From Rehmannia glutinosa (taxonomy: Eukaryota; Streptophyta; Magnoliopsida; Lamiales; Orobanchaceae), in NCBI GenBank assembly GCA_016081115.2, contig CM071931.1:29178317-29242316 (forward strand): a stretch of 64,000 nt of DNA, in the 5' to 3' direction. Below are positions 11,026 to 20,996 of the stretch, piece by piece; the stretch's first letter is position 1; every line of letters begins with the position of its first letter. Position numbers and translations under genes: made by a program. A model generated the notes under the pieces. That model was not told the origin of the DNA, did not search any database, and worked only from the letters and a program-made list of their open reading frames with translations.

Positions 11026-12640
11026 GTGTTTAATGTTTGCAAACAACCTGCTGATGATACCGAACTACATGAAGTGGATTTAATTGAAGAAATTGTTCAT
11101 GAAAATTTCAATATCAATAATTCTTTTGAATTTACTGAAACATGTTTTGAAAGTGAAAGAATTAGTGATAAGAAATGTTTTGATGTTTCCACTGAATTTT
11201 TGCAAGAACTAGAAAACCATTTCTGGAAACCAAAAGTTGAGGAGTTGTTATCATCAGAAACGCAACCCATTTGATGCATTTCCTGTGATAATTTCTTCCA
11301 AACTTGATGCATCTCAGGAAAGTAAGTTGATCGAGATTTTGAAAATGCATAAAAATGCCTTAGGGTGGACCATTGCTGACATAAAAAATATTAGTCCTCT
11401 AATTTGCATACATAATATTTATTTAGAGGAAAATGCAAAACCATCTAGAGAAATGCAGCGAAGACTAAATCCTTATATGAAAGAAATAGTGAGAAATGAA
11501 ATTATTAAACTCCTAGATAATGAAATCATTTATCCTATTTACCGATAAAAATGGGTAAGTCCTATTCATGTTGTGCCTAAGAATGCGAGTTACAGTGGTT
11601 AAAAATGAAAATAATGAATTGATACTAGAACCATTAGTGGTTGGCGTGTGTGCATTGACTACAGAAAACTTAACTCAGTTACTCGAAAAGATCATTTTTC
11701 ATTGCCCTTTATGGATCAAATTTTAGAAAGAGTTGCAGGTCATAAGTTCTATTGTTTCTTAGATGGATATTTTGGGTATAATCAAATTGAAATTGCACTT
11801 GAAGATCAAGAGAAAACAACATTTACATGTCCTTTTGGTACATTTGCATATAGAAGGATGCCTTTTGGATTATGTAATGCACCAACTACATTCCAACGAT
11901 GCATGCTTAGCATTTTCAGTGACATGGTTGAACGTTTTCTTGAAGTCTTTATGGATGATTTTTCAGTTTTTGGTGAGTCATTTGAAGATTGTTTGTTGAA
12001 CTTAGAAAAAGTGTTAATAAGGTGTGAAGAAAAGAACCTTGTGCTTAATTGGGAAAAATGTCATTTCATGGTAACAACTGGTATTGTTCTTGGACACGTT
12101 ATTTCAGTAAAAGGTATTGAGGTAGACAAATCCAAAGTTGAGTTAATTGCTAATCTACTAGCACCAAAACCTGTGAAGGAGGTAAGATCATTTTTAGAGC
12201 ATGCAGGTTTTTACAGAAGATTTATCAAAGACTTTAGCATAATTTCTAAACCATTGTGTAATCTTCTTACAAAAGATGTTAGTTTTGAATGGACCAAAAA
12301 TTGTGAAAATGTTTTTGTCAAACTTAAAAATATGCTTACATACGCTGATAATCCAACCTCCCGATTGGATTTTACCTTTTGAAATAATGTGTGACGCTAG
12401 TGATTATGCCGTTGGAGATGTTTTAGGGCTAAGAAAAGAAAAGAAACCATATGTGATATACTATGCAAGTAAAACTTTGAATGGTGCTCAAATCAATTAT
12501 TCAACTACTGAAAAAGAATTACTTGTTGTAGTATTTGCATTAGAAAAATTTCGATCCTATCTTGTTGGTTCACCAATTGTTGTTTTTCGGTGATCATGTA
12601 GCTTTGAAATATCTTTTCTCAAAAAAAGATTCCAAACCAA
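11026..12640 (+). pseudogene. Gypsy reverse transcriptase-RNase H, copy 1
   Basis: Copies element RNA into cDNA and degrades the template. Pieces in order: an acidic linker (11026-11274), the RT thumb/finger start NALGWTIADIKNISP and RRLNPYMKEIVRNEI (11237-11548), then 11648-12382 with CIDYRKLNSVTRKDHFSLPF, CFLDGYFGYNQIEIA, FGTFAYRRMPFGLCNAP and the catalytic FMDDFS (about 11948-11965). RNase H starts at MCDASDYAVGDVLG (about 12388) and continues through YYASKTLNGAQINYS to about 12640. Frameshifts lie near 11550-11640, 12345 and 12590. Motifs are conserved, so decay is recent, but no continuous ORF remains. Confidence 0.88.
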
Positions 12641-12650
12641 GATTAATTAG

Positions 12651-13696
12651 GTGGATTCTCTTACTCCAAGAGTTAATATTACCATTCGTGATAAGAAAGG
12701 AGTAGAGAATGCGGTAGCTAATCATTTATCAAGACTTATTTGTGATGACTCATTTCAAACTCCACCTATCCATGATACTTTTCCTGATGAACAACTATTC
12801 AATGTTACTGTAGTACCTTGGTTTGCAGATATTGTTAATTTTCTTGTGACAGGAATGATGCCATCAAATTGGAATTCACAAGATAAAAAGAAGTTTTTGA
12901 CTGAGGTAAAAAAGTTTTACTGGGATGATCCCTACCTTTTCAAATATTGTCCAGATCAAATCTTTCGTAGATGTGTACCCGGTAATGAGGTAGGTAGCAT
13001 TATTAAATTTTGTCATTCAGAAGCATGTGGTGGTCACTTTTCAGTAAAGAAAACCAGTGCAAAGATCTTACAATGTGGATTTTATTAGCCAAATCTTTTC
13101 AAAGATACTTACGCTTTTTGCAAAAGTTGTGAAAATTGTCAAAAGTTAGGATCAATTTCAAAACGAAACATGATGCTTTTGAATCCTATTTTGGTGATTG
13201 AAATCTTTGATTGTTAAGGTATTGATTTTATGGGGCCATTTCCAGTATCATTTGGTTTTATTTACATTTTAGTGGCAATAGATTATGTTTCAAAATAGAT
13301 CGAGGCAATTCCTTGTCGAAACAAAGATCATAAAACTGTGATAAAATTTCTAAAGGAAAATATTTTGAGTCGATTTGGAATTCCTCAAGTCATTATTAGT
13401 GATGGGGGAACACATTTTTGCAACAAAGTTTTTCATCTCTAATGAAAAAATATGGAATCACACATAAAGTTGCAACACCTTATCACCCACAGACAAATGG
13501 ACAGGTTGAACTTGCAAATAGGGAGATAAAACAAATTTTAGAAAAAACTGTTAACCCTAATCGTAAAGATTGGTCTTTTAGACTTATCGATACACTTTGG
13601 GCATACAGAACTGCTTTTGAAACGTCATTGGGAATGTCTCCTTATAGAATAGTTTATGGAAAATCTTGCCATTTACCAGTGGAACTTGAATCATAG
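12651..13696 (+). pseudogene. Gypsy integrase, copy 1
   Basis: Inserts cDNA into the chromosome. The HHCC zinc-binding domain is recognisable in IIKFCHSEACGGHFSVKKT (about 12996-13055) and AFCKSCENCQ (about 13111-13140). The DDE core has GIDFMGPFP (13218-13244), VIISDGGTHF (about 13390-13418) and HPQTNGQVELANREIK (about 13484-13532). Stops interrupt it at 13086 (TAG), 13215 (TAA) and 13296 (TAG), plus a frameshift near 13420. All recur in copy 2, so they predate the duplication. After the DDE core WAYRTAFETSLGMSPY leads to the pol end. Confidence 0.87.
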
Positions 13697-13982
13697 CAAT
13701 GGTAATGTATTCAAAGTAAATGGACAAAGACTTAAACTATTTCTAGAGAATCAATTCCTTCCAGAGGAAGTTCTTTTTCTTTATAATCCTTGTTATCATT
13801 AGTGTACATATTTGTTTCTTATAAATGTGTGTTTTGTAGGGATTAATTATTTATTTTCCCAGTTAAATGGCGGATAACGGTACTCCGTGACTATTAAGTC
13901 GGACTCATCAATTTTCCACAAACACTGATATTTGTACATAATTTTATTTTCTCATTCTCTTTCATTTCATTTTTTTTTAAAA
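13697..13982 (+). other. Pol tail and spacer before the cargo genes
   Basis: The first ~105 bases still translate as a pol C-terminus (FKVNGQRLKLFLENQFLP) to a TAG at 13800. The rest is noncoding. tgtgttttgtag at 13828-13839 resembles a 3' splice site and is followed by a tiny ATG ORF (MADNGTP) at 13868. Splicing to express downstream ORFs is possible but unproven. Confidence 0.45.
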
Positions 13983-14531
13983 ATGAATAAAAAAATTCCC
14001 CCGACTCTCAAAAAGAGATTTTATTTTCTTGCTAAAACTGAAATTTTAGAAATATATAAAAACAGGCTTGAAAGGTTAAGATTGTTTATGCACAACGGCA
14101 TTCCAGAAGATATACGTTGGATAATTGAAGCAATGGTAAGATTAGCAGGTGAATTTTTATTTTCTCCTACTAAATGCATGCCTGGTGTTGGTAAAAGTTC
14201 ATATTCAAAAAAACGAAGGGCCAAAAGAATGCAAGTGTGTCACAAATGTGCTAGATGGACTTGTGACACATGATGTCGTTTTTTAGGTATGGTTTCTAGA
14301 AATCGCGAGGATAACATTCAATTCATAAAGGATGGCCTGAGCAAGGAGACTTTAGATAACATTCTATGGACTCTTGATACGCATCCTAGTGGATTTGTGC
14401 ATCGTGAAATTCTCCGATTATGGCTCCAATTTCGTGAAGAACGTGAACTTAGTCTTGGGAATCTGACGTTAAAAGACCATGTTTGCCAATTTATAAGAAA
14501 ATTAGATGGGAAGCATATCCCCGACCCATAG
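13983..14531 (+). pseudogene. Carlavirus cysteine-rich nucleic-acid-binding protein-like ORF with extension, copy 1
   Basis: A frame from ATG 13983 to TAG 14529 is interrupted only by one TGA (14271-14273). The N-terminal ~50 residues are helical-looking (RFYFLAKTEILEIYKNR; IPEDIRWIIEAMVRLAGEF). Then come a Gly/Ser turn, the basic stretch SYSKKRRAKR (about 14196-14225) and CHKC, with two further Cys flanking the TGA and a hydrophobic NIQFIKDGL segment. A basic KRRA-type stretch just before CxxC plus a second Cys pair is the pattern of the C4-finger nucleic-acid-binding protein of carlaviruses, a silencing-related RNA/DNA-binding protein. The last ~75 residues (14303-14528) have no counterpart I know. 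It sits in the env-like position of the Gypsy element. Alternative: an unrelated zinc-finger ORF of the retroelement, or an exon pair. Similarity was judged by eye only. Confidence 0.55.
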
Positions 14532-14773
14532 AGGGCGTTTAAGCCGTTTGTGGACATAAAACCAGAGGAAGATGTGAGCCACAATCACAACTACTTTACT
14601 GTTCATTCACACATTAGCATTTAATTGTTTGTCTTTACTTTCTTGTCTTTAGTTCAAACTTTTTCAAAAAAAAAAAAAGAAAGAAAAGATTGCAATAATT
14701 TAATTTACTGTTGTGTTTCCTGTTCATAACTTAATAAATAGCTTTGCATTCACCCTCTTATCACACCATTCAG
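14532..14773 (+). other. Spacer between the two cargo ORFs
   Basis: AT-rich noncoding sequence with a short A-tract (14667-14680, followed by agaaagaaaag). No ORF or RNA gene is seen. It leads into the TATA-like box of the LOG copy. Confidence 0.5.
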
Positions 14774-14778
14774 TTTAT

Positions 14779-14781
<3 letters not shown>
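14774..14781 (+). promoter_or_regulatory. TATA-like box upstream of LOG copy 1
   Basis: tttataaa lies directly before the GA repeat and about 90 bases before the LOG ATG. It is conserved in copy 2 (21794-21801). Placement suits a core promoter, but function is inferred. Confidence 0.4.

Positions 14782-14866
<85 letters not shown>
14781..14866. repeat. (GA)43 microsatellite, copy 1
   Basis: Uninterrupted AG repeat of 86 bases ending five bases before the LOG ATG. In copy 2 it is 90 bases. Long GA tracts are common in plant 5' UTRs and bind BBR/BPC factors; it may have been captured with the gene's 5' UTR. The apparent ORF reading through it as an Arg-Glu repeat is not credible. Confidence 0.95.
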
Positions 14867-14870
<4 letters not shown>

Positions 14871-14872
<2 letters not shown>

Positions 14873-15427
14873 GGAAGTGTCTTATTTCCGTAAAATTAAT
14901 AGTATTCTTTGTATTTTGTGGTTCAAGTCCTGGGAAAGATAGTTGTTTTATTGAAGAAACCAATAATCTTGGTAAAGTTCTTGCTAAAAAACAGATTCAC
15001 TTAGTATACGGGGGTGGTTGTCAGGGGTTAATGGGACGTATTGCTGGTTCTGCGTATTTGGGAGGAGTCAAAGTCTTAGGAGTTATCCCAAAATCTTTAA
15101 GTCAACATATCATTGGTGAAACCATTGGAGATGAGTTAAGAGTATTAAACATGCAAGATAGAATGGTAAATATGATGAATAATGTTGATGCCTTTATCAC
15201 CCTACCTGGTGGTTTTGGTACACCGGGAAGGCTATTCCAAATGGTCTTCTCGGCAACTCAACATTCACTAAGCCTATAGTCACCAGACGAAATCATAATT
15301 TGTGCGACAACCGCGCAAGCGAATTAATCGACAAACTCCAAGCATACATTCACAAGCCAGATCCAACAGTTGCTCATATTGTTTGGCCTGAAGATTCAAG
15401 TCGAAAACGCAAATTGGATTTATCTCA
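14871..15427 (+). pseudogene. LOG: Captured LOG cytokinin-activating enzyme, processed copy 1
   Basis: LOG enzymes release active cytokinin bases from cytokinin riboside 5'-monophosphates in the cytosol. From ATG 14871 the frame shows RKINSIVFVFCGSSPGK-type start (here shifted by an indel near 14905), KKQIHLVYGGGCQGLMGRI, GVKVLGVIPKSL, GETIGDELRVLNMQDRM and DAFITLPGGFGT. The catalytic Arg is kept in MQDRM, but the Lys that usually follows is Met. At the PGGxGTxxE motif copy 1 reads GTPGR, so the Glu is lost. After LFQMVFSA the sequence jumps to the C-terminal ASELIDKLQAYIHKPDP, missing about 30 residues, roughly one exon. No introns: a cDNA-derived copy. The 3' end is cut by the duplication junction at 15427. 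Plant LOGs are about 215 residues. Confidence 0.85.
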
Positions 15428-15772
15428 AGGGTTCGACCCAATTGAGATAATTTTAACCAAAAAGATCAAGGCATTACAAATGCCATCAAGCAAAAATTAA
15501 AGAACCATCAAGAAATACATGTCAAGCATCAAACAATGCATATTAGACATTACAAATGTCCCAAATTATCCATCTAAACAAAATGATCAAGACATGTGAA
15601 ATGCATTTAAGCAAAAAATTAAAAGAAGCACTTTTACCATCATGTACTTCATACCAACTATCAAATAATGCCAAACTAGACTATTTTTACCATCAAATAC
15701 TCCATCAATATCATGATCATCCACAAGTCATTATCAACTTGCTATTTTAACCCTTTCAAGAAAACAAACAAA

Positions 15773-15830
15773 TCTCACTTGGGTTTGCAACCTTAAAGTT
15801 GTAGCAAGTTTTTGCGCGCCGTTTTGGAGA
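15773..15830 (+). repeat. LTR remnant and PBS, copy 2
   Basis: Duplicate of 8780-8838: gttgtagca ends at 15806 and a degraded PBS (gcgcgccgttttgg) follows at about 15813. Lying in the middle of the array, it is a by-product of the duplication, not a second element's 5' LTR. Confidence 0.75.
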
Positions 15831-15889
15831 AGGCAAGGTAGGTTTCCAGGTTTGTATATATATCACTTTGTAAATATTTTGTGTTTGTA

Positions 15890-17189
15890 TGCTTACATGG
15901 TGTCGTAGTCAAATTCTCGTCGTTTAGTTAGATATAATTTAGAAAATTTGATAGAAAATTTTGATTCACCTCCACACACACCAATTATGGTGAAGAAGAA
16001 AAACTGTTCAAAATGAAATGGAAAGAGTGGAAAATCAAGAAGTGCATAATATGCGTTATTATTTGCAACCTCCTCGAAATTCTACTCCTTCTTGTTTCAT
16101 TTTTCCACTAAATGCAAACAATTTTCGATTTAAGCCAGGGATGATTCTTTTACTTCCTAATGTTCATGGTATGGATTCTGAAAGCTCATATTTACATTTA
16201 AAGGAGTTTGAAGAAGTATGTGCCACATTTGATGATCAAAATTGCACGAATGAAATTGTTAAGCTCAAATTATTTCCTTTTTCTTTAAAAGATAAAGCAA
16301 AAACTTGGCTTAGCTCGTTAAAACCTAGATCAATTGGTACATGGCAAGAAATGCAAACTGAATTTCTAAAAAAAATTCTTTCCAACTCATAAAACTAATG
16401 CTTTGAAAAGACAAATTCAAAATTATTCTCAAAATCCTAAAGATGTTTTCTTTGAATGTTGGGAAAAGTTTAAAGAGTTGTTGAATTCCTGCCCACATCA
16501 TGGTTTTGAAAATTGGCATATAATCGCTTTCTTTTATGAATGTTTAATTCAAAACAAAGCAATTTATTGAATCAATGTGTAATGGTAAATTTCTTGATAA
16601 AGAACCCAACGAAGCGCTAGAATACCGTGACTATTTGGCAGAAAATTCTCAATCTTGGCATAGTGTTGATGAAAATAAAGAAAAACTCCATCTTAATCAA
16701 GAAGATAGTTTAAGTGCTAGGCTTGCGCTTTTGGCTAAAAGAATTGATGACATGGAAGTTAAAAAAGTAAAAGAAGTTAAATCTGTGCAAGATAAAAAAA
16801 TTTGTGAAATTTGTGGACTTAAGGAACACTCCACTAATGATTGTCCTCACATTCCTGTTGATGCAAATGTCATGAATGGATTTAGAAAACCTTTTCAATC
16901 TCCATATTCTAAAACTTACAACCCACAATGGAGAAATCATCCTAATTTCGGTTGGCGTGATAATAATCAAGCTCAACCAATAAGTTCACAAAAACCACCA
17001 ATTTTTCCTTCATATCCAGCCCCACATGTAAAATCCCTTGAGGAGACTTTGCAAGTATTTATGAATGAACAAACAAACATCAATAATAAAACTTCACAAG
17101 CTATCAATGAGATCAAGAACTCACTTTCAACACTCACGACTTTTTGCGAACTCAAGAAAAGGGTAAGTTTCTGCTCAACCTCAACCTAA
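15890..17189 (+). pseudogene. Athila-type gag, copy 2
   Basis: Duplicate of the gag at 8894. The N-terminal frame is broken upstream of 16018 by indels near 15910 and 15990. 16018-16392 covers MERVENQEVHNMRYYLQPP to TEFLKKILSNS, which keeps a segment lost in copy 1 (TEFLKK) before its own stop at 16390. 16575-17189 carries ALEYRDYLAENSQSWH and the zinc knuckle CEICGLKEHSTNDC, and ends in a frame shifted after LSTLTTFCELKKR. Same role and domains as copy 1. Confidence 0.85.
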
Positions 17190-17218
17190 TCCTTGTACAT
17201 AGTGTTGTGTTTCTAATT

Positions 17219-18030
17219 CATGGAAAATCCACAATGAGGCTAATTCACCACAACACTTCGAAGTGGAAAAATTATTGATAAAACAATTCATCCTAAAAAA
17301 GTTCTAAATTCAAATTTAGAAATGAAGAATGAAAATAGTGATGATGAAGAAGGTAAGTTTAATGGAGGTAAGTTTGAAAATGATGAAACATATTCACCTC
17401 CTGCCCCTTTTCCTCAAAGATTGCAACCAATTCAAAAATTAAACTCAAATTCTGAAATTTTTGAACTTTTTAAACAAGTCAAAATTAACATTCTTTTGTT
17501 GGATGCAATCAAACAAGTCCCACCTTATGCAAAATTTATGAAAGATTTGTGCACAATTAAAAGGAAACATCATGTGAAGAAAAAAACATTTTTAACTGAA
17601 AGTGTGAGTTCAATTATACAACAATTTGCTGCACCTAAGTACAAAGATCCAGGTTGTCCAACAATTTCATGCATCATAGGAGACACTATAATTGAACATG
17701 CTTTACTTGATCTTGGTGCTAGCGTAAATCCTCTACCTTTTTCAGTATATGAACAACTAGGTTTAGGTGAACTTAAAGAAACTCCAATTGTACTCCAACT
17801 AGCTGATCGATCAATTAAAGTTCCAAAAGGAATAGTAGAAGATGTGTTGGTACAAATTGACAAGTTTTATTTTCTGTTGATTTCATTGTTTTGGATACTC
17901 AAATAGGTTATAGATACAAAAACACAAATTCATGTCATTTTTGGTCGTCCATTTCTTGCAACTTCATATGCATTGATTAATCTGTAGAAATGGTATTTTG
18001 AAATTATCTTTTGGAAATATGACTTTGGAA
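17219..18030 (+). pseudogene. Gypsy aspartic protease region, copy 2
   Basis: Duplicate of 10204-11022. The readable frame 17322-17906 carries CTIKRKHHVKKKTFL, ALLDLGASVNPLPF and LADRSIKVPKGIVEDV. A one-base loss near 17872 shifts the frame before the FGRPFLATSYALI block. Two CAG sites at 17228-17255 each lack bases relative to copy 1. Confidence 0.85.
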
Positions 18031-18036
18031 TGAAAT

Positions 18037-19660
18037 GTGTTTAATGTTTGCAAACAACCTGATGATACCGAACTACATGAAGTGGATTTAATTGAAGAAA
18101 TTGTTCATGAAAATTTCAATATCAATAATTCTTTTGAATTTATTGAAACATGTTTTGAAAGTGAAAGAATTAGTGATAAGAAATGTTTTGATGTCTCCAC
18201 CGAATTTTTGCAAGAACTAGAAAACCATTTAAGAAACCAAAAGTTGAGGAGTTGTTATCATCGAAAACGCAACCCATTTGATGCATTTCTGTGATAATTT
18301 CTTCCAAACTTGATGCATCTCGGGAAAAGTAAGTTGATCGAGATTTTGAAAATGCATAAAAATGCCTTAGGGTGGACCATTGCTGACATAAAAAATATTA
18401 GTCCTCTAATTTGCATACATAATATTTATTTAGAGGAAAATGCAAAACCATCTAGAGAAATGCAGCGAAGACTAAATCCTTATATGAAAGAAATAGTGAG
18501 AAATGAAATTATTAAACTCCTAGATAATGAAATCATTTATCCTATTTACGACAAGAAAATGGGTAAGTCCTATTCATGTTGTGCCTAAGAATTCGGAGTT
18601 ACAAAGTGGTTAAAAATGAAAATAATGAATTGATACTAGAACCATTAGTGGTTGGCGTGTGTGCATTGACTACAGAAAACTTAACTCAGTTACTCGAAAA
18701 GATCATTTTTCATTGCCCTTTATGGATCAAATTTTAGAAAGAGTTGCAGGTCATAAGTTCTATTGTTTCTTAGATGGATATTTTGGGTATAATCAAATTG
18801 AAATTGCACTTGAAGATCAAGAGAAAACAACATTTACATGTCCTTTTGGTACATTTGCATATAGAAGGATGCCTTTTGGATTATGTAATGCACCAACTAC
18901 ATTCCAACGATGCATGCTTAGCATTTTCAGTGACATGGTTGAACGTTTTCTTGAAGTCTTTATGGATGATTTTTCGATTTTTGGTGAGTCATTTGAAGAT
19001 TGTTTGTTGAACTTAGAAAAAGTGTTAATAAGGTGTGAAGAAAAGAACCTTGTGCTTAATTGGGAAAAATGTCATTTCATGGTAACAACTGGTATTGTTC
19101 TTGGACACGTTATTTCAGTAAAAGGTATTGAGGTAGACAAATCCAAAGTTGAGTTAATTGCTAATCTACTAGCACCAAAACCTGTGAAGGAGGTAAGATC
19201 ATTTTTAGAGCATGCAGGTTTTTACAGAAGATTTATCAAAGACTTTAGCATAATTTCTAAACCATTGTGTAATCTTCTTACAAAAGATGTTAGTTTTGAA
19301 TGGACCAAAAATTGTGAAAATGCTTTTGTCAAACTTAAAAATATGCTTACATCTGCCCCAATAATCCAACCTCCTGATTGGATTTTACCTTTTGAAATAA
19401 TGTGTGATGCTAGTGATTATGCCGTTGGAGATGTTTTAGGGCTAAGAAAAGAAAAGAAACCATATGTGATATACTATGCAAGTAAAACTTTGAATGGTGC
19501 TCAAATCAATTATTCAACTACTGAAAAAGAATTACTTGCTGTAGTATTTGCATTAGAAAAATTTCGATCCTATCTTGTTGGTTCACCAATTGTTGTTTTT
19601 CGAGTGATCATGCGACTTTGAAATATCTTTTCTCAAAAAAGATTCCAAACCAAGATTAAT
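18037..19660 (+). pseudogene. Gypsy reverse transcriptase-RNase H, copy 2
   Basis: Duplicate of 11026-12640 and the better preserved one. 18659-19621 is one open frame of 320 codons covering CIDYRKLNSVTRKDH through the catalytic FMDDFS (about 18959-18976), LGHVISVKGIEVDKSK, AGFYRRFIKDFS and the RNase H start MCDASDYAVG to EKFRSYLVGSPIVVF. The frameshift at 12345 of copy 1 (LTYADNPT) is absent here (LTSAPIIQPPDW). Upstream, 18310-18588 carries NALGWTIADIKNIS. Frame is lost at 18560-18650 and after 19600. Confidence 0.88.
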
Positions 19661-19667
19661 TAGGTGG

Positions 19668-20711
19668 ATTCTCTTACTCCAAGAGTTAATATTACCATTC
19701 GTGATAAGAAAGGAGTAGAGAATGCGGTAGCTAATCATTTATCAAGACTTATTTGTGATGACTCATTTCAAACTCCACCTATCCATGATACTTTTCCCCG
19801 ATGAACAACTATTCAATGTTCTTCAGTAGTACCTTGGTTTGCGATATTGTTAATTTTCTTGTGACAGAATGATGCCATCAAATTGGAATTCACAAGATAA
19901 AAAGAAGTTTTTGACTGAGGTAAAAAGTTTTATCTTTGGATGATCCCTACCTTTTCAAATATTGTCCGGATCAAATCTTTCGTAGATGTGTACCCGATAA
20001 TGAGGTAGGTAGCATTATTAAATTTTGTCATTCGAAGCATGTGGTGGTCACTTTTCAAGAAAAAACCAAAGGTCAAAAGATCTTACAATGTGGATTTTAT
20101 TAGCCAAATCTTTTCAAAGATACTTACGCTTTTTGCAAAAGTTGTGAAAATTGTCAAAAGTTAGGATCAATTTCAAAACGAAACATGATGCTTTTGAATC
20201 CTATTTTGGTGATTGAAATCTTTGATTGTTAAGGTATTGATTTTATGGGGCCATTTCCAGTATCATTTGGTTTTATTTACATTTTAGTGGCAATAGATTA
20301 TGTTTCAAAATAGATCGAGGCAATTCCTTGTCGAAACAAAGATCATAAAACTGTGATAAAATTTCTAAAGGAAAATATTTTGAGTCGATTTGGAATTCCT
20401 CAAGTCATTATTAGTGATGGGGGAACACATTTTTGCAACAAAGTTTTTCATCTCTAATGAAAAAATATGGAATCACACATAAAGTTGCAACACCTTATCA
20501 CCCACAGACAAATGGACAGGTTGAACTTGCAAATAGGGAGATAAAACAAATTTTAGAAAAAACTGTTAACCCTAATCGTAAAGATTGGTCTTTTAGACTT
20601 ATCGATACACTTTGGGCATACAGAACTGCTTTTGAAACGTCACTGGGAATGTCTCCTTATAGAATAGTTTATGGAAAATCTTGCCATTTACCAGTGGAAC
20701 TTGAATCATAG
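19668..20711 (+). pseudogene. Gypsy integrase, copy 2
   Basis: Duplicate of 12651-13696 with more indels in the HHCC region (19795-20075), so no long frame remains there. The three stops of copy 1 recur at about 20101, 20230 and 20311. The C-terminal half of the DDE core is open at 20433-20711 (HPQTNGQVELANREIK, WAYRTAFETSLGMSPY). Confidence 0.85.
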
Positions 20712-20996
20712 AAATGGTAATGTATTCAAAGTAAATAGACAAAGACTTAAACTATTTCTAGAGAATCAATTCCTTCCAGAGGAAGTTCTTTTTCTTTATA
20801 ATCCTTGTTATCATTAGTGTACATATTTGTTTCTTATAAATGTGTGTTTTGTAGGGATTAATTATTTATTTTCCTAGTTAAATGGCGGATAACGGTACTC
20901 CGTGACTATTAAGTCGGACTCATCAATTTTCCACAAACACTGATATTTGTACATAATTTTATTTTCTCATTCTCTTTCATTTCATTTTTTTTTTAA

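Larger units (their letters stand above)
8434..15427 (+). repeat. Tandem duplication, copy 1 (~7.0 kb)
   Basis: A ~6,995 bp block recurs immediately downstream in direct orientation (offset 6993-7020 along its length because of small indels). It spans the last ~345 bp of the antisense Copia, the Athila-type LTR remnant, gag-pol and both cargo genes. The right breakpoint lies inside the LOG copy, where ggatttatctc continues into aagggttcgac instead of tgacgttgtg. TCTC is shared at both breakpoints. Old lesions such as the integrase stops are in both copies, so the duplication is younger than the element's decay. Confidence 0.9.

Noticed and set aside
14713..14963. ORFs through the GA repeat encoding Arg-Glu or Ser-Leu runs
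   Set aside because: Any GA microsatellite is open in several frames. The LOG ATG at 14871 is a better start.
13983..15427. Reading this block as an integrated virus or a native host LOG gene
   Set aside because: No viral replicase, coat or movement gene is nearby; flanks are Gypsy pol and LTR. The LOG copy lacks introns and an exon and is duplicated with the element.
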